Under the pieces are notes generated by a model that did not search any database, was not told the origin of the DNA, and saw nothing but the letters and a program-made list of their open reading frames with translations. Below are positions 11,713 to 20,286 of a stretch of 21,907 nt of DNA, piece by piece. The stretch spans positions 1-21,907 of the forward strand of contig LWCA01000631.1 of NCBI GenBank assembly GCA_001642005.1, written 5' to 3'. Origin of the DNA: Intoshia linei (lineage: Eukaryota; Orthonectida; Rhopaluridae). The stretch's first letter is position 1. The number at the start of each line of letters is the position of its first letter. Made by a program: the position numbers and the translations under genes.

Positions 11713-12013
11713 GGATAAAAGTAGTAAACTAATAGATACTGATTTAGAAATACGTTCCATACCATATACACTCTGCCAAAATATTATGCAGATTTAAAAA
11801 ACTCGCAAAAATATACTTAAAAGTTGAGAGAAATTGTTAATTTTTTATAGAATGTACTTGACATTATGTGATATAATTTGTAATTAAAAAAAAAATTTCA
11901 AACAATTAAAATAATTAAATATATAGATTTATTAGTTAATGTTATTAGTTATAGTGTGCTAAAATATTATGCAAATGCAATGAATCATACTAAATTTGAT
12001 GGACCAGATCGTT

Positions 12014-13247
12014 AAAATTTAGTTCTAATGTTTAATGTAATTACCATCGACTTTTAACAACTTAATAAGTTTATCATCGACCGAATCGGTCAAATTCTTG
12101 ACACGTTCTTTCATAATAGATTTAGACACCTCTTTAATCGCATTCCAAAGTAGATCAAGGGAGTTATATGAGTCCCAGCAGAATATAATTTTCTAAATGA
12201 TTAATACAAATAATTATTACGGTAATTTCTATATGTTATATTTTTATCATGCTCCAGTAATTTTCTATAGGGTTTAAATCCGGACTGTTAGGGCGCCAAT
12301 CCATCAATTTTCTTCCACTAATGCCATTTTCTGAGAGAAATGATTGCGTATACGACGATGCATGTGAAGGTGCATTCTCATGCATAAATATGCAATTATT
12401 TTTAAAATTTTCGTTAGTCGAATTCAGCCATGGAATATAGTGTTGAGCCATAAATTCTGTCTAATTAAATATGAAAATTTAAAAATATCATAATAATAAC
12501 TATTACAACTTCGAATTTATTTTTACGCTACTGGGAACTCTAATTGGCCCTAATACCTCATTAACGATTATGCCTGCCCAAAACAGTATACCACCACAAC
12601 CTTGTTGACGACGCATTACTGATGGTACTTTAGAGTTATATAGTACCCAACCTTTTGACCCGCCATCCGGGCCATCAAGAGTTGCACAACATTCATCTGT
12701 AAATATTACGGATTGGAAATTTGTCTTTAAATTAATTCTAGCCCATTTCATTCTTTTTTCTTTGTGAATAGGCTTCAAAATCGGTATTCTAAGAGCTTTT
12801 TTACAGATGCAGCAGATTTTAAAACCCTACATCGACTGCTTCTAGGCACATCTCCCATGTTGCAAGCCGAAAATAATCTTAAACTCGTCGCAAGTGGTGT
12901 CACAAGCATTTCTTTCTTAAGAATTCGTAATTGTCTAGGTGAAAGTATCTTATTTCGACCACTATTTGACCTATCATTCTTTTCAGACAGATTTTCTAAC
13001 CATTTTTTAATANCGCAAGTGGTGTCACAAGCATTTCTTTCTTAAGAATTCGTAATTGTCTAGGTGAAAGTATCTTATTTCGACCACTATTTGACCTAGC
13101 ATTCTTTTTAGACGGATCTTCTAACCATTTTTTAATAGTGCGATGATCACGTTCGAGACATCGTGATATTTGTAGAGTACTTTTTCCTCTTGCCCTTAAA
13201 CCTATTTGGTTCTTTTCTTCTATATTTAAGCCGTTTTTCTTTCCCAT
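12014..13247 (-). pseudogene. Tc1-like transposase pseudogene
   Basis: The start ATG at 13247 opens MGKKNGLNIEEKNQIGLRAR, a helix-turn-helix DNA-binding domain, through WLEDP to VTPLA. The frame then shifts near 12800 before LRIPILKPIHKEKR, continues through VIFTDE (first catalytic Asp), and is broken by an AT-rich interruption at about 12452-12502. It resumes at MAQHYIPW, with FMHENAPSHA and SPDLNPIENYW (third catalytic residue). After a second AT-rich interruption (about 12187-12240) the C-terminal region YNSLDLLWNAIKEV follows, with a stop near 12014. The second catalytic position carries Glu (GAG, 12377-12379) where the family has Asp. Frameshifts, interruptions and a 125-bp duplication with an ambiguous base make it non-functional as read. 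Confidence 0.8.
12889..13138. repeat. 125-bp tandem duplication around an N
   Basis: Bases 12889-13012 and 13014-13138 are nearly the same sequence (about four differences in 124), with the only ambiguous base of the window at 13013 between them. It falls inside the transposase pseudogene. A real tandem duplication or two haplotypes joined by the assembler would look alike. Confidence 0.85.
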
Positions 13248-13548
13248 TTAAAATTTGCATAATATTTTGGCAGACTTAACAATATAAAAAAACGATAATA
13301 TGCAAATAAAAATTTTTTATTTGAATTAAATAAATATTTATTTTTTTAATACATATTGAGTCAATTAAATTTCAATTAATGACATAAAAAATATAAGTTT
13401 TAATCATTTGTAGACTGAATTACACAAATTTTAGTGATTTTCATATTTTGGCACAGTGTGTAGTCATCATTATAATTGTAAATATAATTAAAATATTATA
13501 ATTATTACAGGATTGTACATGTATAAATAAATGTTTAATTAATAAAAA

Positions 13549-13671
13549 CTATACACTATTCCGTATTTGAGTAATGATTAAATTTAACATTTCTTGGTCT
13601 GATTTGGAATTAAATTGAGAAGATAATTTAAAATTCAATTGTTCATTGTCTGTCATCTTTTCTTCCTATTT
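13549..13671 (-). CDS. possible orphan coding exon, unrecognised
   Basis: On the minus strand, after an AATAG acceptor-like site, an open frame reads EEKMTDNEQLNFKLSSQF and continues through SDQEMLNLIITQIRNS to a TAG at 13549-13551; GTATAG at the end could instead be a donor. The ATG is at 13656. Amino-acid composition is protein-like and unlike the surrounding AT-rich DNA, but I recognise no family. It lies 88 bp outside the Tc1-like element and more than 2 kb downstream of the LMNTD1-like gene, to which it might or might not belong. Confidence 0.28.
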
Positions 13672-14115
13672 AATAATAATAATATTTAATATAATGTTTA
13701 AATAAATTAAAAATATAAACCAATGGGTAACTATAAAAAGATTCCAAAATACCGATTAATTTTTAATTTGATTTATAAATGTAAAATTTATAACTCTCCC
13801 ATTTAACCGAAAACCCGAGTTGCTACACGGCGCAAAAAAATAATAACTGAAATATCGACATAATTAATCAGTTTTAAGAATGAAAATAGTTCTGAAAGTG
13901 TACAAATCTCTAATTTCCTTTAAATTTAATATATTTTAAGTTTTAAATACAGAAACACACATACTACTAATACAACTAATACTACTAAATAGTACTTGCA
14001 GAAAAATTAATAAAATTATTATCAGTCGAATAACAAAAATAATCAAAATCACAAAATAATAATAATCATCAATATATTTTTGAATGTACAATTTTTTTTC
14101 GAACGGGCCTACCGT

Positions 14116-14524
14116 GAGAGCCGTTTTAAGGCATGGGCAATATGGGCTGTAGCCCAGGGCCTCTCATTAAAAAAGGCCCCAAATTAATAAAAGTACTTTA
14201 CATTTATATCTTAAAAAGAGGCCCCAATTTATTAAAAAATACTTTACATTTATATCTTAAAAATCAGTTTATAAGTTTTAAAATGTGGGAATTCAAATAG
14301 CTAGAAAGAAACTAGTTTAAAGAATCAAAGTTCTGGTAATTATTCAATTTAAAATATAATGCTTTTATTAATAATCAATGAAATAATACTCTAAGTCTCC
14401 AGTAAAAATATGCCCTGTCTTCTAAACAGGGGACCTAAATTTTTTTTAATCGCTTGCTCGAAATTTTAAAGGGTCCCGCTCCTTTGCTTAGCCCAGGGCC
14501 ACAAAATGGCTTAAGACGGCTCTG
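14116..14524 (+). mobile_element. hAT-like MITE (family 2) with perfect 8-bp target duplication
   Basis: Flanked by identical octamers CCTACCGT at 14108-14115 and 14525-14532. The left end reads GAGAGCCGTTTTAAGGCAT; the right end in reverse reads CAGAGCCGTCTTAAGCCAT. Both subterminal regions contain TAGCCCAGGGCC. Inside, a 45-bp block beginning AGGCCCCAA is tandemly duplicated (about 14174-14218 and 14219-14263). No coding sequence. The perfect duplication suggests a comparatively recent insertion. Confidence 0.85.
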
Positions 14525-14532
14525 CCTACCGT

Positions 14533-15297
14533 ACGGATTGGACTGTCAATTAAAATTACCATCAGATATTTCGAACTTCTTTTTACTTTTTGTTTATTTC
14601 GAAAAATGATTGGTATACTGTTTTCTAAATAAATCAATTACATTATATACATAAGAATGTTCATTTGTATTGTTAATTAATAAAAAATAATTTAAATCAA
14701 AATAAAATTAAATGTTTATATTATTACTTGTAGTAGCGCAGGTTTTTTTGGTAATTAAACGTTTTTGATAAGATTTATCTAAAATGTTAAAAGTTAAATA
14801 ATTTTACTATTTCAGTTTTGAAATAAATTAAGGGTGACATAGTCCAAAATGTTTAGATTAGAGTCTAATCATTGGACCGATATCTATTCCATTTCACTTG
14901 CATTATAAAAATAACGTTGTAACGTGTTACACTGTGATATAAAATGTCGATAAAGAGTGTTATCAATATTATCACTTTGAATTTAACCACATGTATTATA
15001 ATAAACTAGGTTGACTGTTATGTACTACGTACAAACAACACCTAGCTCTGTTGAGGTCACATTTTTATTTTACCAAAAAAATAAATTCATGTTGAAAATC
15101 TAACTTGAAAATCCTACTATTCACTATTATCAATCCTTTAATGGAGTGTTTCCAAAACTTGTTTCAGGTGAACTGTTATATCACATTACTTTTTACTTTA
15201 AAGTGAATTATTCTATCTTAATGTTTTGTTTGTTAACATTTGCGTAAAGAATTTAAAAAACATTAAATTTTTTTAAATTCTTCAACTCGTTTGATTT
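14533..15297. other. non-coding AT-rich interval
   Basis: No exon is supported. At 15142-15175 the sequence GAGTGTTTCCAAAACTTG followed by TTTCAGGTG resembles a hAT terminus, but no partner end was found. Otherwise nothing structured is seen. Confidence 0.4.
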
Positions 15298-15465
15298 TCA
15301 AAAAAAAGGACAATTAGGGTTTTTTACCCGTAAGATGTGAGTTTGGGAGATTGAAATTTATTTTGCTAAAACTTCTGGAAAAAAATGTAATTGAAATGTG
15401 GACTTTATAAAATTCTAAGACTTGTAGTTATTGAAATAAACGGTAACACACACACAAACAAATAT
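15298..15465 (+). repeat. ~125-bp repeat unit plus CA-rich tail
   Basis: Begins with a run of A, then GGACAATTAGGGTTTTTTAC, and ends in a GTAACACACACACAAACAAA tail. The reverse complement of about 21200-21372 matches over ~150 bp, including the ACCCGTAAGATGTGA core and the AACACACACA tail. Same family as the arms at 10395-11128 and 20771-21372. Confidence 0.65.
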
Positions 15466-15492
15466 TGTGTAGCATATTATATAAGTAAAGAT

Positions 15493-15852
15493 AATGAGAA
15501 TATTTTTAAACCCAACCATTTTTACTTAAATCTAACCATTTTAAAAATGCATTTATACCAACCCTAAAACGAAAAATTCAGTTTTAACAACCCTTTAGGG
15601 AAAATTCCAGTTTTACCAAGCTTTAAGGGAAAAATTCGGTTTCAAAAGTTTTTTATTGATTTTTTTATTAAATTTTTTTTTGTTTTATCATCAGTTTAAG
15701 TAAGTATTAAAGCGTTTATAACTCGTTTATCGATAATCTTTCTATGTGAGAACTTCATTTTGTTTTGTTTGTGATATTGAGTTTTTATGGGATACTCCGC
15801 AATTTTGTAAAACTGGATTTTTAGTAAAAATGGTTGGATTTAAGTAGACACC
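15493..15852 (-). mobile_element. TIR element, copy 2 (inverted relative to copy 1)
   Basis: The reverse complement of the 10500-10828 segment. From about 15632 to 15852 the copies agree almost base for base; the left third is more diverged and ~30 bp longer. It ends with GGTTGGATTTAAGTAGACACC at 15832-15852, matching the left end of copy 1. It lies downstream of the LMNTD1-like stop codon. Confidence 0.7.
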
Positions 15853-15996
15853 AATAAATAATTATGTATCATCAATGATAAATTATAATTTATCATATCT
15901 GTATAATATAAAATTGAAAGAGAAATGGTATAGATTGGATCAAAAATAATATTAAAGTAAATTAATCCGGTAGGCCATATTACTAAAGAAAATTAA

Positions 15997-18641
15997 TTAA
16001 AATTTACTTTCTTTGGATATTATTTCTATTTTTGAAAATATTCCATCAAATCTGATATTTTCTTGTATTAATGTAGATAAGCCAATAGGTTTAAACCATG
16101 ATACAATCTATTGATATTAAATATTTATAGTCCAATATAATTACCTCTTATGCTGCGATGAAAATTAATCATATTTCATTGGTCAAAAAATTAAAGAAAA
16201 TTAATTGTGAATATTTAAAATTTTATGGCTCCAAGTTTAACCTTTACATGTCACTCTTATACTGGACCGTGGAGAAGGGCTATGGCCATATGACCTGGCC
16301 TAGAATCATGAGGGCCTTTTTTAATTATTAATATGTTATATGTTATAAGATTTCTTAAGTATACCAAAATTTCGTTAACCAATGCGATTTGCAAGGGTTA
16401 TTTTTAATTTTCAGATAATGAACGATCGATAAAGCGTTTAAAAAAATTAAATAGGGGCCAACAATTTCCACCTGACCGGGCCTACTGCTGGCTCTCCACG
16501 CTTGTCTTGCTCTTGTATGAATAACAAACGTAATTTAAAAATTATTCTAAGGGTAGAGATGATTTTTAAATTTCTTTGGACCAGGGGCCTTGACACAGCA
16601 CTCGTATATATAATATTAAATTGATACCAGTCCATTGACATCTTGTAAAATAGTTATGCAGTTATTTTCTGTACACCAATTATTACAATCATTTGTCGTA
16701 GACAGACCATCATTTAATATCAAAGGTTTAATTTCTACAATCATCTTGGGTAGTATATTACATTTTTCTTTGATTCTATAGGTTTTTATGATTACATTGT
16801 TGACAACTTGGCAAATTAAGTAATTATTTATGTTTTCTGCCTAAATTAATTAGCATTTATTTTAATTTATTTTCGTAAACATGAACCATTGTAAATTTTA
16901 TAAATACCCTAAAGTTTATGGCCTAAACCCTTTTTAAGTTATCTTTAAATTTTACTTTCACTTTTCACTTGGAGTAGATATATAAATTATTAAAAGTAAA
17001 TTTTTCAACTTTTAACACCGTTTTAAACATTTTCTACTATAATTGACTCATTATCATCATTTTGATTCTGAATTTTCAGATCGCCTGGATATTATTTTGT
17101 TGAATATACTAGAACCGTTCATCTTCAGTTAAAATTGAAATGTATAATGTGTAAATTTTCAGAACGGGGCCGTAGAATTTTTGTCATAAAAAAGTGGTCC
17201 ACAAGCAGCAAAAGATTGTCGACCGCTGCTCTAGAGCGACATTTTCATCATCGATAATAATAATTTATCATATTATTGATTTTTTCACAAAATTTTTGGT
17301 GATTTCTTTATGGAAAATTTTTTCACCCAATTTTTAAAGATTTTGAAAATCCCATAAAATGTTGAAAATATTCCTTAAAACGCTACAAAATGTTTCATGG
17401 AGGCGTTGAAAAAATATATTGCTAAAAAGGGGCGGTAGACAATATAAGTTTGGGAACCCCTGGTCTACGTAATAACGGTTATATTAAATTAATTATTAAA
17501 TTAAATTAAAAATTATTTTAATGTTTTTAAATAGAAGATTCAACACAATTATATTATTTTGTTGATAAATATTTATAAAATTTGGCAGTATTGCGAGGCA
17601 TAACATGAACTAAGTATTTGTGGTTTTGACCATGAAGGTGTTCATTTTTGAGGCTGAGATTTACGACAATGATAATGAATTTAAAATGCGTCCCAGAATG
17701 TATGTTTTATAAATTTTAGGCTTGATTTTTTTAAAATAAAGGGAAAATTGGGATTTTGACCCTGAAAGATTCAAATTTTAAGACTAAAAAATAGATAAAA
17801 ACACATACTGGGAAAAAATGAAAAGGTTAATATTAGAAACAGATTTTTAAAATTCTACGACGGTCAATTTTTTTTTTTAATATTTTTTCAATATTTTTTT
17901 TCCAAAATATTTTATTAAACCGAAATCGAGTAGCCTTTTATATAAGTTAGGATATGTAGACAATATTACTTCTGTATCAGATCGATTAATAATCCGAATG
18001 AACCGACCATTTTTTTCAATTTCAATAATTTGTACACTTTTAATAAATCTAAAAATGACTATATATTATAAAAAATTACCCTTTGTCAGGTTTTTTGTAA
18101 TAATTGGAAACTATAATAATTTAACATGACACTAAAACAAAAATACATTCTTTGTAAGCATTTTCATATGATGATTCAATTTGTGATAGTTCATTATCAA
18201 TAAATTCTACATTTATGGAAACTTTGCTCCTAAATATCTATGTATTAATGAACGAATTGACCGAAGCTTTTTAGGTATTATATTGGGTAAATCAAGATTG
18301 ATTTCATTTGATAAATCATATAATCATCATAATTACAAGTGTATGATTAAAATAAAGACTTGAGGGTTTCTGAACCAAAATAGATAATATTTCTTATATA
18401 ATTATAATAATTTAAACGGTAAAAAAGTAATGACCCTGGTACAAGATTACCTTTCAATTGCTCCCAAAATCGATCGCAAATACATAATATAATTTTGAAC
18501 ATATTCACAATGTTCAGAGTCATTTTTATCGGTATTGTAACGTTTTTTCTTTTCTATTTCATAATCAATCAACCAATTTTCAATAGAATCTAATTTATTA
18601 ACAATTTCGAAACATTTAAGAGAAAATTCGGATTCTTCCAT
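15997..18641 (-). CDS. LMNTD1-like lamin-tail-domain protein, five exons
   Basis: Minus-strand exons 18641-18451, 18229-18147, 18058-17970, 16840-16628 and 16107-15997 join in frame (687 nt, 228 residues) with GT..AG borders. Residues 1-91 are helical-looking and charged, with no clear family. From residue 99, SVQIIEIEKNGRFIRIINRS matches the first strands of lamin tail domains (E.D..GKFIRLKN.S). Exon 4 adds YLICQVVNNVIIKTYR and a Cys-rich DCNNWCTENNCITIL; exon 5 adds VSWFKPIG and IRFDG, the C.TIL...NG..I.W..P...I.FD pattern I associate with LMNTD1 (IFLTD1). There is no coiled-coil rod, so it is not an intermediate filament. Its molecular role is not established here. Introns 3 and 4 carry MITE copies. 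The stop follows ISKESKF; a donor-like GT at 16007-16006 could allow a further exon. Most exons are too short to stand out alone; continuity of phase and domain supports the model. Confidence 0.68.
16262..16509 (-). mobile_element. hAT-like MITE (family 1), copy 2, in LMNTD1-like intron 4
   Basis: Inverted relative to the copy at 11177-11444. The left end is CTGGACCGTGGAGAAG; the right end in reverse is CAAGACAAGCGTGGAGAG, equal to the family end with a 3-bp insertion. Flanking octamers CTCTTATA (16254-16261) and CTCTTGTA (16510-16517) agree at seven of eight. Confidence 0.7.
16970..17228 (+). mobile_element. hAT-like MITE (family 3), 5'-eroded copy in LMNTD1-like intron 3
   Basis: Shares with 4503-4812 a long interior (TTTTAAACATTTTCTACTA, GAATATACTAGAACCGTT, AAAAAAGTGGTCCACAAG) and the right end GTCGACCGCTG at 17218-17228. 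The left terminal repeat is not recognisable. Confidence 0.65.
17370..17462 (+). repeat. hAT-like terminal fragment
   Basis: Ends in GTTTGGGAACCCCTG (17448-17462), a typical hAT terminus (CAGGGGTTCCCAAAC in reverse). No partner end is found upstream within the intron; the left limit is arbitrary. Confidence 0.4.
17610..17860 (+). repeat. two tandem ~130-bp repeat units
   Basis: Two copies of the family unit in the same orientation, with matching landmarks TGGTTTTGACCATGAAG (from about 17620) and GGGATTTTGACCCTGAAAG (from about 17750). The first also has GAGATTTACGACAATGATAA and CCCAGAATGTATGTTTTAT. Same family as 10861-11128 and 20771-21120. Lies in intron 3 of the LMNTD1-like gene. Confidence 0.55.
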
Positions 18642-18753
18642 GTAGAAACAAAAAATGAAAATTAGAAATTGAGTATGAAATTGTCATAAACATAAATAAT
18701 GAGTTCAATTCAATTAACTATCTGTGTCAATACCACAAACGATAACAAGCATT

Positions 18754-18759
18754 TTTATT
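18754..18759 (-). terminator. candidate poly(A) signal for the Arf-like gene
   Basis: AATAAA on the minus strand, 120 bp after the Arf-like stop and 113 bp before the LMNTD1-like start codon. The intergenic space between the two same-strand genes is only 237 bp. Confidence 0.4.
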
Positions 18760-18878
18760 GTTGACCTGTATATAACGGAAGAAATGAATCGAAAGTGATA
18801 CAAATTGTAAATCTGTCAACACGATTTAAAATGTATAAAATTAATTAAATAGTAAAAATTTAAATTGTACAAAAATTT

Positions 18879-19699
18879 TCATCTTTTTTTTCCAATTTTA
18901 TCTTTTTTGATTTTCTTCGAAAGAATAGTAAAAGCTTCAATTAAACCTTCTCCTGTCAACGCGCATGTAGGGTGACATATCCACCATTGAACAACTTTTT
19001 CCAATTCCAGCCGAGTAATCATTTCGTCAATTTTCAAAGAATTCGGCATATCCTAAATTATAAAAAAGTCAATGTCAAACTGATTATTTTTTGCATCCTG
19101 ATCAAACAGAATAAATAAAAAGTGATAACATTACTGTATATAATAATAATAAAAAACTGGTTATAAAATCTAACAATAGTTTTATGACAGATGCTAATAA
19201 ATCCAATGGAACCAAGATTACTTGTTTATTTGCAAGGACCATGAGTAAAACGTTCTCTAATAATTGATGTTGAAGACACTCGTGCAATCGTTTGCTAGCT
19301 TGTCGAACCCGACTTAAAAATAAGATTAAAACAATTTTCGTTACCTTATATCTGAAGAATCAATAACGAATATCAAAACTATACAAAAATGAACCATGTT
19401 TTAAAAATTATATACCATCTGTATTTTGAAAGTGGTGGTTCCATTTCGATACGAATTTGTCCTGTCCACCAATATCCCATACATTCAAATTTAGGTTTTT
19501 AAATTTAAAATTATCGACATTAAATGCTAATATTTAAAACTTTATTTACAGTTGATTAAAATTTACCTATGGTTGGAATCGTAGAAACGTTGGTATTGTG
19601 TTTGAGTTTATGCAATACTGTAGTTTTTCCTGAATTGTCAAGTCCAACCATTACTAATCGAATGTCTCGTTGTGAAAGGTAGTTTAAAATGTTTCCCAT
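18879..19699 (-). CDS. Arf/Arl-family small GTPase, five exons
   Basis: Exons 19699-19567, 19526-19416, 19378-19345, 19312-19222 and 19052-18879 join to 543 nt, 180 residues, the normal Arf length. Motifs: MGN start (Gly2, possible myristoylation), P-loop GLDNSGKT 19-26, switch I TIPTI with Thr43, DIGGQ 62-66, NKQD 121-124 and CALT 153-156. Arf-family proteins bind GTP and recruit effectors to membranes, controlling vesicle traffic or cilia. Introns 1-3 are only 40, 37 and 32 bp. Odd points: residue 45 is Ala, encoded across the exon 1/2 junction, where nearly all Arf proteins have Gly (TIGFN); and the segment after GGQ reads [11 protein letters not shown] instead of DKIRPLWRHYF, so the inter-switch surface is unusual. 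CALTGEGL recalls Arl5/Arl11/Arl14 but the subfamily cannot be fixed. The basic tail [12 protein letters not shown] extends the C-terminal helix. Confidence 0.92.
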
Positions 19700-20286
19700 A
19701 TTAAAAATAAGGTAATGTTAAATTTTTCTATGATGAGCGCATCATTTACATTGAAAATAAATTCTTAACTTTGCTGTATATTAAATAATTTTATAAATTC
19801 ATTAACTAAATAAAGCACTATGTATATGTATATGTCGAGTTTTATGTAAATAATGTCGAGTACTGATAAATATGACAATAACGTTTGCATTCACTGCAAT
19901 TTAATATTTAATTCAAAAGATATCCCACTGGGCCCGTTTGTCCTTGTCACTCGGTTGTAAGCAATCACTTTTAGAGTCACACTGAACTTCCGAGAATTTC
20001 ATAGAATTATAAATCATTTGGAAATGTACCAATATACTGTTTCTATGGTAATACATTGCGCACTAGTGTGCTCCAGAAATATAGTCCTTATAAAATGATG
20101 AGTAAAATAATATTTTAAGAATATGTAATTCCTTATTCAGAAAATTTGAATGGACACTTTATTTTAATTATATTTAACCTGATTTTTCTATACACTTAAA
20201 CTAAGGTAAATTTAATTTATGTTTAATTACAAATTTGTAGTGAGTATTTCTTAATTGTTGTGCAATTATAGTGCTATTTCGTTTAA
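19700..20286. other. upstream region of the Arf-like gene
   Basis: Probable promoter side of the Arf-like gene and 3' side of the next minus-strand exon. A near-perfect palindrome GCGCACTAGTGTGC lies at about 20059-20072, within a less AT-rich stretch (19925-20095). No coding exon or transposon ends are evident. Confidence 0.4.

Larger units (their letters stand above)
11769..13460 (-). mobile_element. Tc1-like transposon, decayed, IR/DR type ends
   Basis: The element is bounded by TA at 11767-11768 and 13461-13462, the Tc1/mariner target. The outer ends are CACTCTGCCAAAATATTATG at the left and CACTGTGCCAAAATATGAAA (read in reverse) at the right. A second copy of the motif lies ~185 bp inside each end (TGTGCTAAAATATTATGCA at 11955-11973, and TCTGCCAAAATATTATGCA in reverse at 13256-13274), giving the two-direct-repeats-per-end plan of IR/DR Tc1 elements. 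The transposase remnant is on the minus strand between the inner repeats. Confidence 0.8.

Noticed and set aside
12764-13045. Plus-strand open frame across the N
   Set aside because: Opposite-strand shadow of the transposase pseudogene, passing through the suspect duplication.
15840-15982. Possible sixth exon of the LMNTD1-like gene (frame opening with IWPTGLIYF)
   Set aside because: Would need a 25-bp intron (15983-16007), runs into the TIR element copy and becomes low-complexity; ending at the TAA 15997-15999 is simpler.
16447-16641. 64-codon minus-strand open frame
   Set aside because: Overlaps the MITE end and the donor side of LMNTD1-like exon 4 in another frame; the exon 4 frame has the domain match.
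17661-17680. DNDN-like plus-strand string suggesting a cadherin repeat
   Set aside because: Occurs inside the ~130-bp repeat unit with no surrounding cadherin sequence; chance reading of repeat DNA.
18121-18229. Terminal exon of a separate two-exon, 99-residue gene with the exon at 18451-18641
   Set aside because: Reading on to TAA 18121-18123 is open, but the GTATTT donor at 18146 joins in phase to the lamin-tail exon at 18058, which explains more sequence. It may exist as a minor isoform.
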